Shown here piece after piece: positions 1-8,634 of a stretch of DNA of 64,000 nt (position 1 is its first letter; every line of letters begins with the position of its first letter). The notes beneath the pieces were generated by a model. That model did no database searches. It was not told where the DNA came from and saw only the letters and a program-made list of their open reading frames with translations. A program made the translations under genes and the position numbers. Source of the stretch: HK1 sp965202875 (GTDB lineage Bacteria; Pseudomonadota; Gammaproteobacteria; HK1); assembly GCA_965202875.1 (NCBI GenBank), contig OZ241870.1, positions 744,001 to 808,000 of the forward strand, read 5' to 3'.

Positions 1-1
1 T

Positions 2-124
2 TTCGGCCGCCCGCGCCGCCGCGGGGGCAAGCGCCCCGGCACCGCGTTTCCCGGAACGGACGTCGCCGGAATCGATCCGCGGGCCGAAGCAGCAATGCCC
101 GCCAAGCCCGAAAACATCCATTGA
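2..124 (+). other. possible 3' end of a gene entering from the left edge
   Basis: A reading frame is open from the window edge to a TGA at 122-124, about 40 codons. It contains a basic stretch rich in arginine and glycine. It could be the tail of a protein whose body lies outside the window. No domain is recognisable and the GC-rich composition makes chance open frames common, so this is weakly supported. Confidence 0.2.
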
Positions 125-131
125 ATCGCTG

Positions 132-963
132 CAACCAGACGCCCAGACGATGGAAAAGACCGCGAAATCCCTGTTACATGACCGTGTCCGGAGCGTTGGC
201 GGGAATTGCCGGGGCCGAAGTGGATTCGTTGCAGGTCCGACATGACGGACTCCTCGATGCGTCCGTCAAGTGTACCGGTGCGGCGGAGCTCTGCGCGACC
301 TGTTCGGGCAGTCGAGCATTCCGTTGCGCACGGGCGGTCGCGGCCACGAGGGGTTCACGTGGACAGGGGCGAAGATCGGGCAGGTGTCGAGTGTCCGCTG
401 CACAAGATACGGGGTTTCCCGGCCGGAGCAGCGTGTGGCTCAAGTTCACCGCCTCAAGCATCCCCTCATTTTCGAGCTTGAAATAAAGGGTTTTCGTCAA
501 GACCCCCTGCTTGGAGTGAGTGATTTCGGCCCTCTGTGACACTTCCACGGGATCATCATCTGCCTGAACTGTGGTCGAAATATCCATGAATCAACAAGTT
601 GCGGAAGTTGTTCGGCATCGGGAACGAGGGGATCCCTGAGGTTCACCGCCGGTGAGGACAAGCCATGCGCACCAACGGTCGTCCTCAGCCCGTCATTCCC
701 GCTTTCTCCCCGCTTTCGCGGGGATGACGGACTTTCTCGGAACCTGCCCCCGGCTTGATCGGGGGAATCACGGATCTTCCGATTTCTGCAACAATCGGGG
801 GAAGGGACGGACCATCGAGCCACGCCCGCGCCAGCGGGCCGTCGGCGATTCGGCGAACCTGGATCGTGCATCGCGCACGCGGCCCCAACCAGACGCCGGA
901 CGGTAGAAAAGGCCGCGAAATCCCGGTGACATGACCGTGTCCGGAGCGTTGGCTGGAATTGCT
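132..963 (+). repeat. imperfect direct repeat pair (132-210 and 886-963)
   Basis: Two stretches of about 78 bp in the same orientation share most of their bases, including an identical core with ATGACCGTGTCCGGAGCG. They bracket 675 bp that has no convincing gene apart from palindromic repeats. They look like copies of a dispersed intergenic repeat or a short duplicated gene remnant. Confidence 0.6.
688..780. repeat. palindromic intergenic repeat of the 'FPRKRGESGND' type
   Basis: The interval contains inverted arms around CCCCGCTTTCGCGGGG followed by a second small palindrome around CCCCCGGCTTGATCGGGGG. When translated, this repeat family gives the widespread spurious peptides of the RKRGESGND / FLPAFAGMT type seen in many proteobacterial genomes. 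It should be read as a REP-like element, not as coding sequence. Confidence 0.6.
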
Positions 964-1099
964 GTTCCGGCCAGCGTTCCGTTGAACGGAGTCAGCCGGG
1001 ACAGTATGGTGTCCCCCCCGAGGAGGTCGGGGGGCGGGCTCGCGACGGATCGATTGGCCGGCGTTCCGAACGGGCGACCGGTGCGCGGGCGGCACGCCG

Positions 1100-1250
1100 C
1101 CGGTCAACCGCGCGGTGCTGGAGATCGCGGCTTCGAGCGGGATCGGTGACGTCGAAGATGCGGTCATCGCCGGATCCTCGCGGCAGATGGAAGCCCAGGT
1201 CGTTCCGACACGCAACGAGAAGGACTTCGCAAAGCCCTTCCGATTGCCGG
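1100..1250 (+). pseudogene. PIN-domain (VapC-like) toxin remnant, C-terminal part
   Basis: The frame reads through LEIAASSGIGDVEDAV and then TRNEKDF, the two signatures of the C-terminal half of VapC-type PIN ribonucleases: an acidic DxEDA helix and a TRNxxDF strand. The N-terminal half with the first catalytic aspartate is absent, and the frame then runs into unrelated GC-rich sequence. I read it as a decayed toxin gene without a visible antitoxin. The identification rests on these short motifs only. Confidence 0.45.
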
Positions 1251-1623
1251 AGGTGTCGTGGGCGCCGCGGGCGAGCGCGATGGAGGCGGTGTCGCGGCGG
1301 CTGGAGCCTGCAGTGGGGGAGGCGGTTCGGGGGCGTACGGCGAGGGACCGGCCAAGGCGTTGGCCGGGGCGTTGGTCGGGATCGTGCAGACCCACGGGCA
1401 GGCATCGGAAGAGGGCGGCGCGTCGTGGAAGGAGCCATTGAGCGGGGACGCCCGTCCCTCCTCGGCCGCGGCGGCGGAAGCCGTACACGCAAGTCGTCTC
1501 CGAGCTCGGCGGGCGCCTCCCGCACATTGGTCCCTTACCCGTGAAGTCTTCGACAAAACGACGAAGAATCGTCCGCCGCCCGGCTTCCGGCTCCTTGATG
1601 CCGGATTCCCGGGATGGGCGCGT
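1251..1623. other. non-coding stretch, nothing recognised
   Basis: GC-rich sequence between the PIN remnant and the inverted repeat. Open frames exist on both strands, but none shows a conserved motif or a plausible ribosome binding site. Confidence 0.4.
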
Positions 1624-3565
1624 CCTGGGAGCGCGGGCGTCCCGCCCGCAACGGGCCGAAGGCCCGCCAGATGGCAAAGCGGGCGGGACGCCCGCGCTCC
1701 CAGGTTCGCAACCGGCGTTTGGTTCCGGCTACGCCGAGTTGGGAAAGCGTTCTGCCACGACGTCCGGTCCTTCTCGGCCGCGGCGGAAAGGAAGGGCCGG
1801 GCGCCGGCGGACCTCGCCTGGGCTGCCGCCGGATCGAGGCCCGGAGACGCCGCCGCGGCGCCGGGCGCGACGTAAGGAGCGGGCACGGCTGCGCTCGGCG
1901 CTGGAAGCCGCCCCGGACCTCCTGCTGCACCCGCAGACCCCCACCGAACCGGTCTGGACGCTCCTGTGGCCGGTGCTCGCGCTAGCGTTCGCGGCGCGCG
2001 CGGCCGTGGCCCTGTCCGGCGATTTCCTCCTGCATCCCGACGAGCTCATGCAGTACCTGGAACAGGGGCATCGCCTGGCCTTCGGCAACGGCATCGTCTA
2101 TTGGGAGTTCTTCTACGGCGCGCGCTCGTGGATGACGCCGGCCCTGATCGCCGGGGTGCTGAAGCTGTTCGATGCTGCCGGCCTCGGCCAGCCGTCCTGG
2201 TACGTCGGCGGGGTCAAGCTCACGTTCTGCGCGATCTCGCTGCTCATTCCGGCCGGGATGTACTTCTTCGCGCGCCGGCACTTCGAGGAGGCCGCGGCGC
2301 GGGCCGCCCTGCTGGCCGGGGCCTTCTGGTACGAGCTGGTCGGCTTCGCCCACAAGCCGCTGACCGGGTTCACGGCCGCCGCTGTGTTGACGGTGTTGCT
2401 CGCGCTGTGCGTGCGCCCGTCTCGGGACCGGCCGGGAACGGCGGCCTGGCTGGCCGCGTTGCTGGCGGTCCTGGCGGCGGCGATACGGATGCAGTACGCG
2501 CCGCTCGCCCTCGTGCTCCTCGGCCTGTACTTCCTGCGCGCCGGGCAGGGCGCGACGCCGGGGAAGGGTGTGGCCGGGGCCAGGGCGCAGCTCGTTCTCG
2601 CCTCGGGCACGTTCTTCCTCGCGGCCGGAGTGTTCGACGCGGTCACGTGGGACGGTGGGCTGTTCCACTCGTATCTCACCAACATTCGCTTCAACTTCGC
2701 GCTGAGCGAGGTCAGCGGCTCCAGCGACAGCCCGGCCTGGCAGTACCTGTGGTGGCTGGCGCTCGCCGGTGCGGGCCTCGGCGTGCTGTGCGTCGCGGCG
2801 GCGTTGCGCGATCTGCGCCGCTACGGGCTCCTGCTCTCTCTCATCGCCCTGGTCCTGGTCCTGCATTCTGTGCAGGCGCACAAGGAGTACCGTTTCATCT
2901 TCTCGGTCATCCCGCTCTGGCTGCTCGTCGGCGCCGGCGTCGTGGCCCGGCTGGCAACGCCGGCCGGGCCAGCCGCAACTGCCGCGGGCCTGGTCCGCCC
3001 GGTCCGGGTGTACGCCGTGGCCGGCGTCGTGTTCGCGGGGGTGTCGCTGGCCGGGATCCTGAACGCCTTGCCCCGGCAGCACGAGGTGTACGAGGGCGCC
3101 TACACCCCGCGGGGCTTCGTGATCCGGTTCCTCCGCGGCCAGGACCCGGTGTTCCGCGCCTACCGCCATCTCGCCGAAGCGCCGGGCGTCGAGGCGGTAT
3201 GGCACCTCGACCGCCATTACCACAGCCTTCCCGGCTACTACTACCTGCACCGGAAGATCCCGTTCTACGACGTGGCGACCGGGTACGGCAACCACCTCCA
3301 TCAGGACCTGGACACGATCCGGGCCTCGGCGAGCCACCTCGTCTCCGGGGACCCGGACGTTGCCGTTCCCGGCTACACGCTGGAGAAGGCGTTCGACGGC
3401 ATCCGCATCCTGCGCCGCGAGGAGGACGAGCCCCCGGTCCGCCGGTGGCGGGCATTTACCCCGACCATCACCGGGGAGATCGACACCCGGCTCATGCGCC
3501 GGATCGACCCCGGCGCCCCTTCTCCGCCGGCCAACTTCAGGATCCGGTTCGCCGCGCCGGGGTGA
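1541..3565 (+). CDS. GT22-like (Alg9/PIG-B family) membrane glycosyltransferase
   Basis: Polytopic membrane protein of the lipid-linked mannosyltransferase type, expected to transfer a sugar from a polyprenyl-phosphate donor on the outer face of the inner membrane. The GT22 signature is clear: HPDELMQY in the first extramembrane loop, then YWEFFYGARSW, followed by about ten hydrophobic segments and a soluble C-terminal tail. The first ~110 codons are arginine-rich and read through the inverted repeat at 1624-1704, so they are probably not translated. No ATG lies close to the first membrane segment; a TTG near 1738 or a later alternative codon is possible, so the start is unresolved. It overlaps or abuts the next gene at 3562-3565, suggesting an operon. 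The family call is firm; the substrate is unknown. Confidence 0.75.
   Translation: MKSSTKRRRIVRRPASGSLMPDSRDGRVLGARASRPQRAEGPPDGKAGGTPALPGSQPAFGSGYAELGKRSATTSGPSRPRRKGRAGRRRTSPGLPPDRGPETPPRRRARRKERARLRSALEAAPDLLLHPQTPTEPVWTLLWPVLALAFAARAAVALSGDFLLHPDELMQYLEQGHRLAFGNGIVYWEFFYGARSWMTPALIAGVLKLFDAAGLGQPSWYVGGVKLTFCAISLLIPAGMYFFARRHFEEAAARAALLAGAFWYELVGFAHKPLTGFTAAAVLTVLLALCVRPSRDRPGTAAWLAALLAVLAAAIRMQYAPLALVLLGLYFLRAGQGATPGKGVAGARAQLVLASGTFFLAAGVFDAVTWDGGLFHSYLTNIRFNFALSEVSGSSDSPAWQYLWWLALAGAGLGVLCVAAALRDLRRYGLLLSLIALVLVLHSVQAHKEYRFIFSVIPLWLLVGAGVVARLATPAGPAATAAGLVRPVRVYAVAGVVFAGVSLAGILNALPRQHEVYEGAYTPRGFVIRFLRGQDPVFRAYRHLAEAPGVEAVWHLDRHYHSLPGYYYLHRKIPFYDVATGYGNHLHQDLDTIRASASHLVSGDPDVAVPGYTLEKAFDGIRILRREEDEPPVRRWRAFTPTITGEIDTRLMRRIDPGAPSPPANFRIRFAAPG
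1624..1704. repeat. 81-bp inverted repeat with 26-bp perfect arms
   Basis: Arms at 1624-1649 and 1679-1704 are perfect reverse complements (starting CCTGGGAGCGCGGGCG), with a 29-base centre. This is the dispersed palindromic element whose translations give 'GRDARAP' or 'GTPALPG' peptides in many genomes. It lies inside the nominal N-terminal extension of the next gene, which argues that the true start of that gene is downstream. A related element is embedded in the CitG-like gene near 30.05 kb. Confidence 0.75.
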
Positions 3566-3579
3566 CGCGGCCTGCATCC

Positions 3580-4743
3580 ATGTGCCACCACCCGACAGGA
3601 CCCTGCGTCTGCTTCGTCATCCCTACGTACAACGAAGCGGCCGACATCGAGCCGATGCTGCATCGGCTGACCGGACTGTACCGGGACCCGGACACCGCGT
3701 TCCTGATCGTCGACGACGAGAGTCCGGACGGCACCGCCCGGGTGGTCCGGGAGCTCGCCGCATCGGACGATCGCATCCATCTCCTCGAAGGCCCGCGGCG
3801 CGGACTCGGACGGGCCTACGTGCGGGGGATGGTCCACGCGATGGAGACCCTCGGCGCGGGGGTGGTCGTGCAGATGGACGCCGACTTCTCCCATGACCCC
3901 GCGGATGCTGCAAGGCTGCTGGCCCGTCTGGCCGGCGGCGGTCCCGCGGGCGGAGCGGACGTGGCGATCGGCAGCCGTTACGTCGCCGGCGGCACGCTCG
4001 ACCCGCGCTGGGGCCTCGGACGGCGGCTGCTGTCGCGCTGGGGCAACCGTTTCGCCCGGTGGGCCGCCGGAGTCCGGGGGGTGCGCGACTGCACCGCGGG
4101 CTTCAAGGCGCTGCGGGCGGACGCGCTCCGGGCCGCGAAGGTGGAGGACATCCGGGCGCGGGGCCATACGTTCCAGGTGGAGCTCCTGCACCGCCTGATC
4201 CACGCCGGTGCAAGGGTCGTCGAGGAGCCGATCCACTTTCGCGAGCGAGAGCACGGACAGACCAAGCTCGGCGCCGGGAGTGTTCTGGAGTTCTTCTGGC
4301 GCATCGGGTGGTTGGGCCTGGCGAGCCATTGGGCCATCGTCAAGTACGGCCTGACGGGTCTGGCCGGAGCGCTGGTCAACCTCGGATCGTTCCAGCTCCT
4401 CCTCGATCTCGGGCTGCACAAGTTCCTGGCGTCGCCGATCGCGATCGAGCTCTCGATCGTCTCGAACTTCCTGATGCACAACTACTGGACCTTCGCCGAT
4501 CGGGTCATGATCGGCCGCAAGCGTATCCGGGCCCTGAAGTACAACGCCGTCTCGCTGGCGACGCTCGCCTTGAACTACGCCACGTTCGTCGCCCTGTCGT
4601 ACCTGTTTCCGCAAGCCCCTCCGGTGCTGCTGCAGGCATGCGGCATCGTGCCGGCCGCGGTGCTCAACTATTCCATGAATTCCGGCTGGACGTTCCGCGG
4701 GACGCTCCCGAAAGCGCCCGGTGAGCCGCCGTTTCCCAAGTAG
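3580..4743 (+). CDS. GT2 dolichyl/polyprenyl-phosphate mannosyltransferase fused to GtrA
   Basis: About 387 residues. The N-terminal GT2 domain carries PTYNE near residue 15, a VDDESPDGT loop and a DAD metal-binding motif around D100-D102. The C-terminal ~130 residues form a GtrA-type bundle of four hydrophobic segments with the typical NFLMHNYWTF and NSGWTF motifs. Such fusions charge polyprenyl phosphate with a hexose and help flip the product, which supplies the donor for enzymes such as the upstream GT22 protein. I chose ATG 3580. A GTG at 3562 overlapping the previous stop codon (GTGA) is an alternative that would add six residues and imply translational coupling. Confidence 0.88.
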   Translation: MCHHPTGPCVCFVIPTYNEAADIEPMLHRLTGLYRDPDTAFLIVDDESPDGTARVVRELAASDDRIHLLEGPRRGLGRAYVRGMVHAMETLGAGVVVQMDADFSHDPADAARLLARLAGGGPAGGADVAIGSRYVAGGTLDPRWGLGRRLLSRWGNRFARWAAGVRGVRDCTAGFKALRADALRAAKVEDIRARGHTFQVELLHRLIHAGARVVEEPIHFREREHGQTKLGAGSVLEFFWRIGWLGLASHWAIVKYGLTGLAGALVNLGSFQLLLDLGLHKFLASPIAIELSIVSNFLMHNYWTFADRVMIGRKRIRALKYNAVSLATLALNYATFVALSYLFPQAPPVLLQACGIVPAAVLNYSMNSGWTFRGTLPKAPGEPPFPK

Positions 4744-4767
4744 CCGGGGGGAGCTGCGGCGGGAACG

Positions 4768-5586
4768 GTGCATCCCGTCGCGTACGATGTGGGGAGCGGG
4801 GGAGGCGGCTCGGGAGGTCCGGTGGCGCCACCGCGGGCGGCCCGTCGCTCGCGGCAGGAGGCCGGTGAGGGGTGCGGGTCGGGCTTGCGGAGGACGGCAT
4901 CCAGATGCCCCGCCTCCGCCCCACAGCGGGCCATACGCGCGTTCTGGGGATATTGCGCAACGGACGAGGTGAAGGAGCTGCTCGGACCGGAGACCGAAGA
5001 TGCGAGGCACGAAAGGCTGATGGAGGTGGTCCGGGCCGTCAGGCCGGGAGCCAGGCAGTTCACGTGGACCCATTTCGGCTTGCCGGGCCATGCACACTGG
5101 CCGGACTATCGGCACTCCATGGCCGAAAGGGACTCGTTCAGGACGTGGCACCTGGAACGGAGCGAGACGGCAGGCCGGTGGCTCGAAGCGCTGCTGGACC
5201 ACGTCGAACGGAACGATCCACAGGCGATCGTCCTCGTCTTCGGAGATCACGGCGTCATCGCGGGCATGGGGCGCGTGGGGGACATGGAGCGGATCTTCGT
5301 GCTCCGGGATCGCTTCTCCGTGGCAGGGGGGATCTTCCCGCCCGAAGCGTGCCGGGAGGAGATCGACGAAGCGCAGGCGCCGGGCTGGCTCACGCACCTC
5401 GATCTGGTCCACGCCGTACTGCGCTGCCTCTCGGGGGGAGAAGACGCACGGCGAGTACGGAGCAAGTACCGGCCTTGGCTGAAAACGCACGATGCAAGGT
5501 TCGCCTGGCATCATTACCTGCCGGACGCGCGGTACGAAGAGTTCGTCCGGCCATGGAGCGACCGCGCCTGGTGGCTGGGGCGATGA
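4768..5586 (+). pseudogene. C-terminal remnant of an alkaline-phosphatase-superfamily (sulfatase-like) enzyme
   Basis: The last ~190 residues match the back half of sulfatase or phosphoglycerol-transferase-like proteins. They show WTHFGLPGHAHW, a run typical of the region before the second metal site, then VFGDHG, the metal-binding Asp-His pair. The front half, with the nucleophile Ser/Thr/Cys and the first metal ligands, is missing and replaced by glycine- and arginine-rich sequence without similarity. As written it cannot be catalytic. Its position after two envelope glycosyltransferases fits an enzyme that once decorated a cell-surface glycan. Confidence 0.6.
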
Positions 5587-5599
5587 ACGTCCGGGGGAG

Positions 5600-6187
5600 A
5601 TGAACGTCAAGGAGATCCGATGGCTCGTGGTGGCGGCCGGATGCACAACGGCTCCTGCCGCGCACGCCTACGTGGACCCCGGATCGGCGGGGCTGCCGGT
5701 CACGTCGGTCCTCGCGGCGATCGCCGCGGCGGGATACCGGTTGCGGCGCCACTGGGAGCGGGTGCGGCGATGGTTCCTGAAGGAGCCGCCGGCGTCCGCC
5801 GGTGCGGCCGAGCAGCTCGGCACCCGTTTCGCACTCGATGATCCACTCCCCGATCTCGGCCAGCCGCTCCGGATCCGCGAGCCCGTTCAACACCCCCGAA
5901 AGCCGTTCGGCCGTGACGGCGTCGAACTTCCGTGCCGTCAGCCGGCGCAGCAGCGCCCGTTCTTCAGTCCGGCCCTGCTCACGACCTTCTTCGCGGCTTT
6001 CCTCGAACCACCGCCTCGTCCACTCCTGCACCTGTTCTTCCAGCATCGTCCTCTCCTCCTCCAATTCCGCCGCCTGCGGTGCGCCGTGCCAAGGCGCCAT
6101 TCCTCAGCGGGTGCGAATCCCGCCCGGCAACTGTCGCTCCAGCCGGTAGCAATCGGAGCGGTTGATGGAGGCAACGACGTCGACTGA
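5600..6187 (+). pseudogene. small 'YVDPG' membrane protein, 3' end replaced
   Basis: The first ~75 residues have a signal-like segment, then AYVDPGSAGL, a second hydrophobic segment and a basic RLRRHWERVRRWF tail. That is the pattern of short proteins commonly found beside sulfatase-like and LPS-modification genes. The natural stop seems lost: the frame continues for more than 100 codons antisense to the nuclease fragment below and into a group II intron fragment. A rearrangement near 5800 therefore fused the 3' end to foreign sequence. The small 'YVDPG' family itself has no known function. Confidence 0.5.
5800..6067 (-). pseudogene. C-terminal fragment of an Rpn/PD-(D/E)XK transposase-like nuclease
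   Basis: On the minus strand the sequence encodes LEEQVQEWTRRWFEE, then EEGREQGRTEE and a helical tail ending GEWIIECETGAELL. This is the highly typical C-terminus of Rpn-family recombination-promoting nucleases (PDDEXK_2 'putative transposase' proteins). The catalytic N-terminal domain is absent. The upstream side is cut exactly where a group II intron 5' end starts (6079), and the downstream side is fused to the small membrane protein gene. Confidence 0.6.
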
Positions 6188-6317
6188 AGCACTTCGGTGC
6201 AAGGGGCCGCCGAGGGCGGCTTGAGCGACTGTGCGGGCCGCAACGTGAGTGAACGCCGAGCAGGCCTCGAAACCGATGATGCGGAAGCCGACCCGTCTGT
6301 AGGCCGGGGAAGGCTGG
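6079..6317 (+). mobile_element. group II intron 5' fragment, copy 1
   Basis: Begins with the group II 5' consensus GTGCG and is almost collinear for ~239 bp with the 5' part of the intron at 37.09-38.00 kb, including GCGGGTGCGAATCCCGC and the CGAACGGATG-like region. No intron-encoded protein and no domain V are present. The 3' side ends where the intron copy diverges, next to an ABC permease fragment. A 5'-only fragment is unusual, since failed retrohoming normally truncates the 5' end, so later deletion is likely. Confidence 0.65.
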
Positions 6318-6344
6318 AGTTGTTGCCGGTGCTGAACACTGGTA

Positions 6345-6516
6345 GATGATCCGGGTGGACCGCAGGCTGCTCGAGCCGCCCAGGATCTGCGGCACGGCCA
6401 GCGCGCTGGCGGTGAGCATGAACACCATCGTGCAGCCCGAGCTGATGCCGGGCTTCGCGAAGGGGATGACCACCCGCCGGTGGATGCGCAGCCACCGCCG
6501 GCCGGTGACGATGGTC
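6345..6516 (-). pseudogene. ABC transporter inner-membrane permease fragment (PotB/C-like)
   Basis: On the minus strand the peptide contains RIHRRVVIPFAKPGI, followed by a hydrophobic segment and AVPQILGGSS. This is the stretch after the EAA loop in polyamine/iron-type ABC permeases. Only about 55 residues remain, with no start or stop of their own. It lies just after lolD in the minus direction and was probably truncated when intron copy 1 and neighbouring sequence arrived. Confidence 0.5.
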
Positions 6517-7263
6517 TCAGGCCGGTACGAGCCGCCCTTCCACGATGCGCAGCGTCCGATCCATCCGCCGGCAGAGCGAGAGGTCGTGCGTGGCCACGAC
6601 GATGCTCGTTCCGAACTCCCGGTTGAGCGAGCGCATCAGATCGAAGACCGCGTCCGCGGTCTGCCGGTCGAGGTTTCCGGTGGGCTCGTCGGCCAGCACG
6701 CAGCGCGGCTGCGTGACGAGTGCGCGGGCGATGGCGGTGCGCTGGCGTTCGCCGCCCGAAAGCTCCGCCGGCTTGTGCGACGCTCGGGATCCGAGGCCGA
6801 CTTTCTCGAGCATGGCCTGGGCGTGCCGTTCGGCCGCGCCGGCCCCCGTGCCGCGGATCAGCAGAGGCATCGCCACGTTCTCGCGTGCCGTGAACTCCGC
6901 GAGGAGGTGGTGGAACTGGTAGACGAAGCCGAGGACCTCGTTGCGTACCCGGCCGCGCTCGCGTTCGCCGATCGTCGCGACCGGCCGGCCGGCGATCGTC
7001 ACCTCTCCACGGTCCGGAGTGTCGAGTCCGCCCAGACAGTGCAGCAGGGTGCTCTTGCCGGAGCCGGACGCGCCGACCAGAGCGATCCCTTCGCCCGCCT
7101 CCACCACGAGATCCGCGCCCTTCAGGACATCGACATCCAGTCCGCCTTGCCGGAACGAGCGTTCGAGCCCCCGGGCGACGAGCACCGGCCCGTCGGGCGG
7201 AGCGCCGTCACGGGTGGTTGCGTCCGCGACGCCGTTCGCGCCGGGCAGGGTCGTCGAGCGCAT
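6517..7263 (-). CDS. lolD: lipoprotein-releasing ABC transporter ATPase LolD
   Basis: ATP-binding subunit of the LolCDE complex, which extracts lipoproteins from the inner membrane for outer-membrane delivery. Visible motifs are Walker A GASGSGKST, the Q-loop in FVYQFHHLL, the ABC signature LSGGERQR, Walker B CVLADEP and the H-loop THD, all in normal order. I start it at ATG 7263 (248 aa). An in-frame ATG at 7347 overlaps the lolC stop and would add 28 residues encoded by a degenerate copy of the lolC 3' end. That extension has no counterpart in LolD proteins. It follows lolC in the same operon. Confidence 0.9.
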   Translation of the reverse strand: MRSTTLPGANGVADATTRDGAPPDGPVLVARGLERSFRQGGLDVDVLKGADLVVEAGEGIALVGASGSGKSTLLHCLGGLDTPDRGEVTIAGRPVATIGERERGRVRNEVLGFVYQFHHLLAEFTARENVAMPLLIRGTGAGAAERHAQAMLEKVGLGSRASHKPAELSGGERQRTAIARALVTQPRCVLADEPTGNLDRQTADAVFDLMRSLNREFGTSIVVATHDLSLCRRMDRTLRIVEGRLVPA

Positions 7264-7267
7264 CGGC

Positions 7268-7386
7268 TCATGGCGTAGTGCCTCCACCGGCCGGATCCGG
7301 GACGCCTTCCCGTCCGGCCGGAATGTCGCGAACACCGCCTCATTCATGGCGCAGCGCCTCCACCGGCCGGGTCCGCGACGCCTTCC
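7268..7386. repeat. tandem duplication of the lolC 3' end
   Basis: The 43 bp at 7344-7386 encode the last codons of lolC. A copy at 7268-7310 matches 39 of 43 bases, with a period of 76 bp. The copy lies in the lolC-lolD junction and, read in the lolD frame, reproduces the lolC C-terminal peptide with two changes. One of four such 3'-end duplications in this window. Confidence 0.8.
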
Positions 7387-8587
7387 ACGCCGGGTAGAGC
7401 GTCGCGAGGACCGACAGCACGAAGGCGACGCTGCTCACCGCCGCCACGTCGCTCCAGCGCATGTCCGAGGGTACCGCGCTGATGTAGTAGACCTGCGGCG
7501 AGAGGAACTGGATACCGAAGAATTTCTCGATGGCGGGCACGAGGGTCTCGACGTTGGAGGCGAGGGCGACCCCGCCGGCCACCCCCGCGAGGGTGCCGAC
7601 CGCCCCGATGACGGTCCCCTGGACGACGAAGATCGACAGGATGCTCGACTGGCTCGCCCCCAGGGTGCGCAAGATCGCGATGTCCGCTTCCTTGTCGGTC
7701 ACGACCATCACCAGTGTCGAGACGAGGTTGAACGCGGCGACCGCGACGATGAGGGTCAGGATCACGAACATGGCCGTTTTCTCGATCTTGAGGGCGCGGA
7801 AAAAATTCGCGTGATGGCGGGTCCAGTCCTGGAGCCAGTACGCTCCTCCGAACGAACGGGCGAGCTCCCGGCTCACCGCCGGGGCGTCGAACATGTCGGC
7901 GAGCTTTACGCGCAGCCCGCTGACCCCGGCGCCGAGCCGGAACACGCGCCGGGCGTCCCCGACGTGGATCACCGCGAGGGAGGTGTCGTATTGCGCGTGA
8001 TTGGCCTCGAAGATCCCGCTGACGGTGAAGCGCCGCATGCGCGGCAGCACTCCGGCCGGGGTGATCTGCGCCTGCGGCGCGACCAGGGTGATGCGCGAGC
8101 CGATCGCGGTATCGAGCGCGCGCGCCAGATCGCGCCCGAGCAGCACGTTGAACCGGCCCGGCGCCAGACTCCCGAACTCGCCCTCGACCAGATACCGTCC
8201 GATGTCCGACACCCGCGGCTCGCGCTCGGGCAGCACACCGCGGATCAGCACGCCCCGGACCTGCCCGGCGTGGGTCAGCATCGCCTGTCCTTCCACGTAG
8301 GGGGCGGCCCCGACCACCTCCGGGTGGGCCTCGGCGGTGGCGACGAGCGATTCCCAGTCTTCGAGCGCGCCGTCGAACCCCGAGATCGTCGCGTGCGACG
8401 CCATGCCGAGGATGCGCTCGCGCAGTTCGCGCTCGAACCCGTTCATGACCGAAATCACCGTGATCAGGGCGGTCACCCCGAGCGCGATCCCGAGCATCGA
8501 GGTCAGGCTGATGAACGAGATGAAGTGGTTGCGCCGCTTCGCGCGCGTGTAGCGCAGGCCGACGCAGAGCTCGAAGGGGGCGAACAT
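7340..8587 (-). CDS. lolC: lipoprotein-releasing system transmembrane protein LolC/LolE
   Basis: 415 residues from ATG 8587. The N-terminus FELCVGLRYTRAKRRNHFISFISL is cytoplasmic and leads into the first membrane helix. A ~220-residue periplasmic MacB-like domain follows, then three C-terminal FtsX-type helices and the usual YPAWKASRTRPVEALRHE tail. With LolD it forms the lipoprotein exporter. Only one permease gene is present, so this may be a LolF-type homodimeric system or lolE may lie elsewhere. The longer frame upstream of 8587 runs antisense to nothing conserved and is not used. It lies 47 bp after tsaB. Confidence 0.92.
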   Translation of the reverse strand: MFAPFELCVGLRYTRAKRRNHFISFISLTSMLGIALGVTALITVISVMNGFERELRERILGMASHATISGFDGALEDWESLVATAEAHPEVVGAAPYVEGQAMLTHAGQVRGVLIRGVLPEREPRVSDIGRYLVEGEFGSLAPGRFNVLLGRDLARALDTAIGSRITLVAPQAQITPAGVLPRMRRFTVSGIFEANHAQYDTSLAVIHVGDARRVFRLGAGVSGLRVKLADMFDAPAVSRELARSFGGAYWLQDWTRHHANFFRALKIEKTAMFVILTLIVAVAAFNLVSTLVMVVTDKEADIAILRTLGASQSSILSIFVVQGTVIGAVGTLAGVAGGVALASNVETLVPAIEKFFGIQFLSPQVYYISAVPSDMRWSDVAAVSSVAFVLSVLATLYPAWKASRTRPVEALRHE

Positions 8588-8634
8588 GGGCCAGGATCGG
8601 GAGCGGGGATCAGGGATGCAGGCGGACCGTTGCG

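Noticed and set aside
174..587. Minus-strand frame beginning MDISTTVQADDDPVEVSQ
   Set aside because: The first residues look protein-like, but there is no conserved motif or ribosome binding site and the rest is arginine/proline-rich, so I could not support a gene.
1966..3579. Very long open frame overlapping the GT22 gene in another phase
   Set aside because: High-GC coding sequence leaves shadow frames open; this one has arginine/proline-rich composition and no motif until it reaches the real GT2 gene at 3580.
6105..6130. tRNA T-arm-like motif GCGGGTGCGAATCCCGC (also near 31720 and 37970)
   Set aside because: It resembles a T-stem-loop but has no acceptor, D or anticodon arms around it and recurs in all three group II intron copies, so it is an intron structural element.
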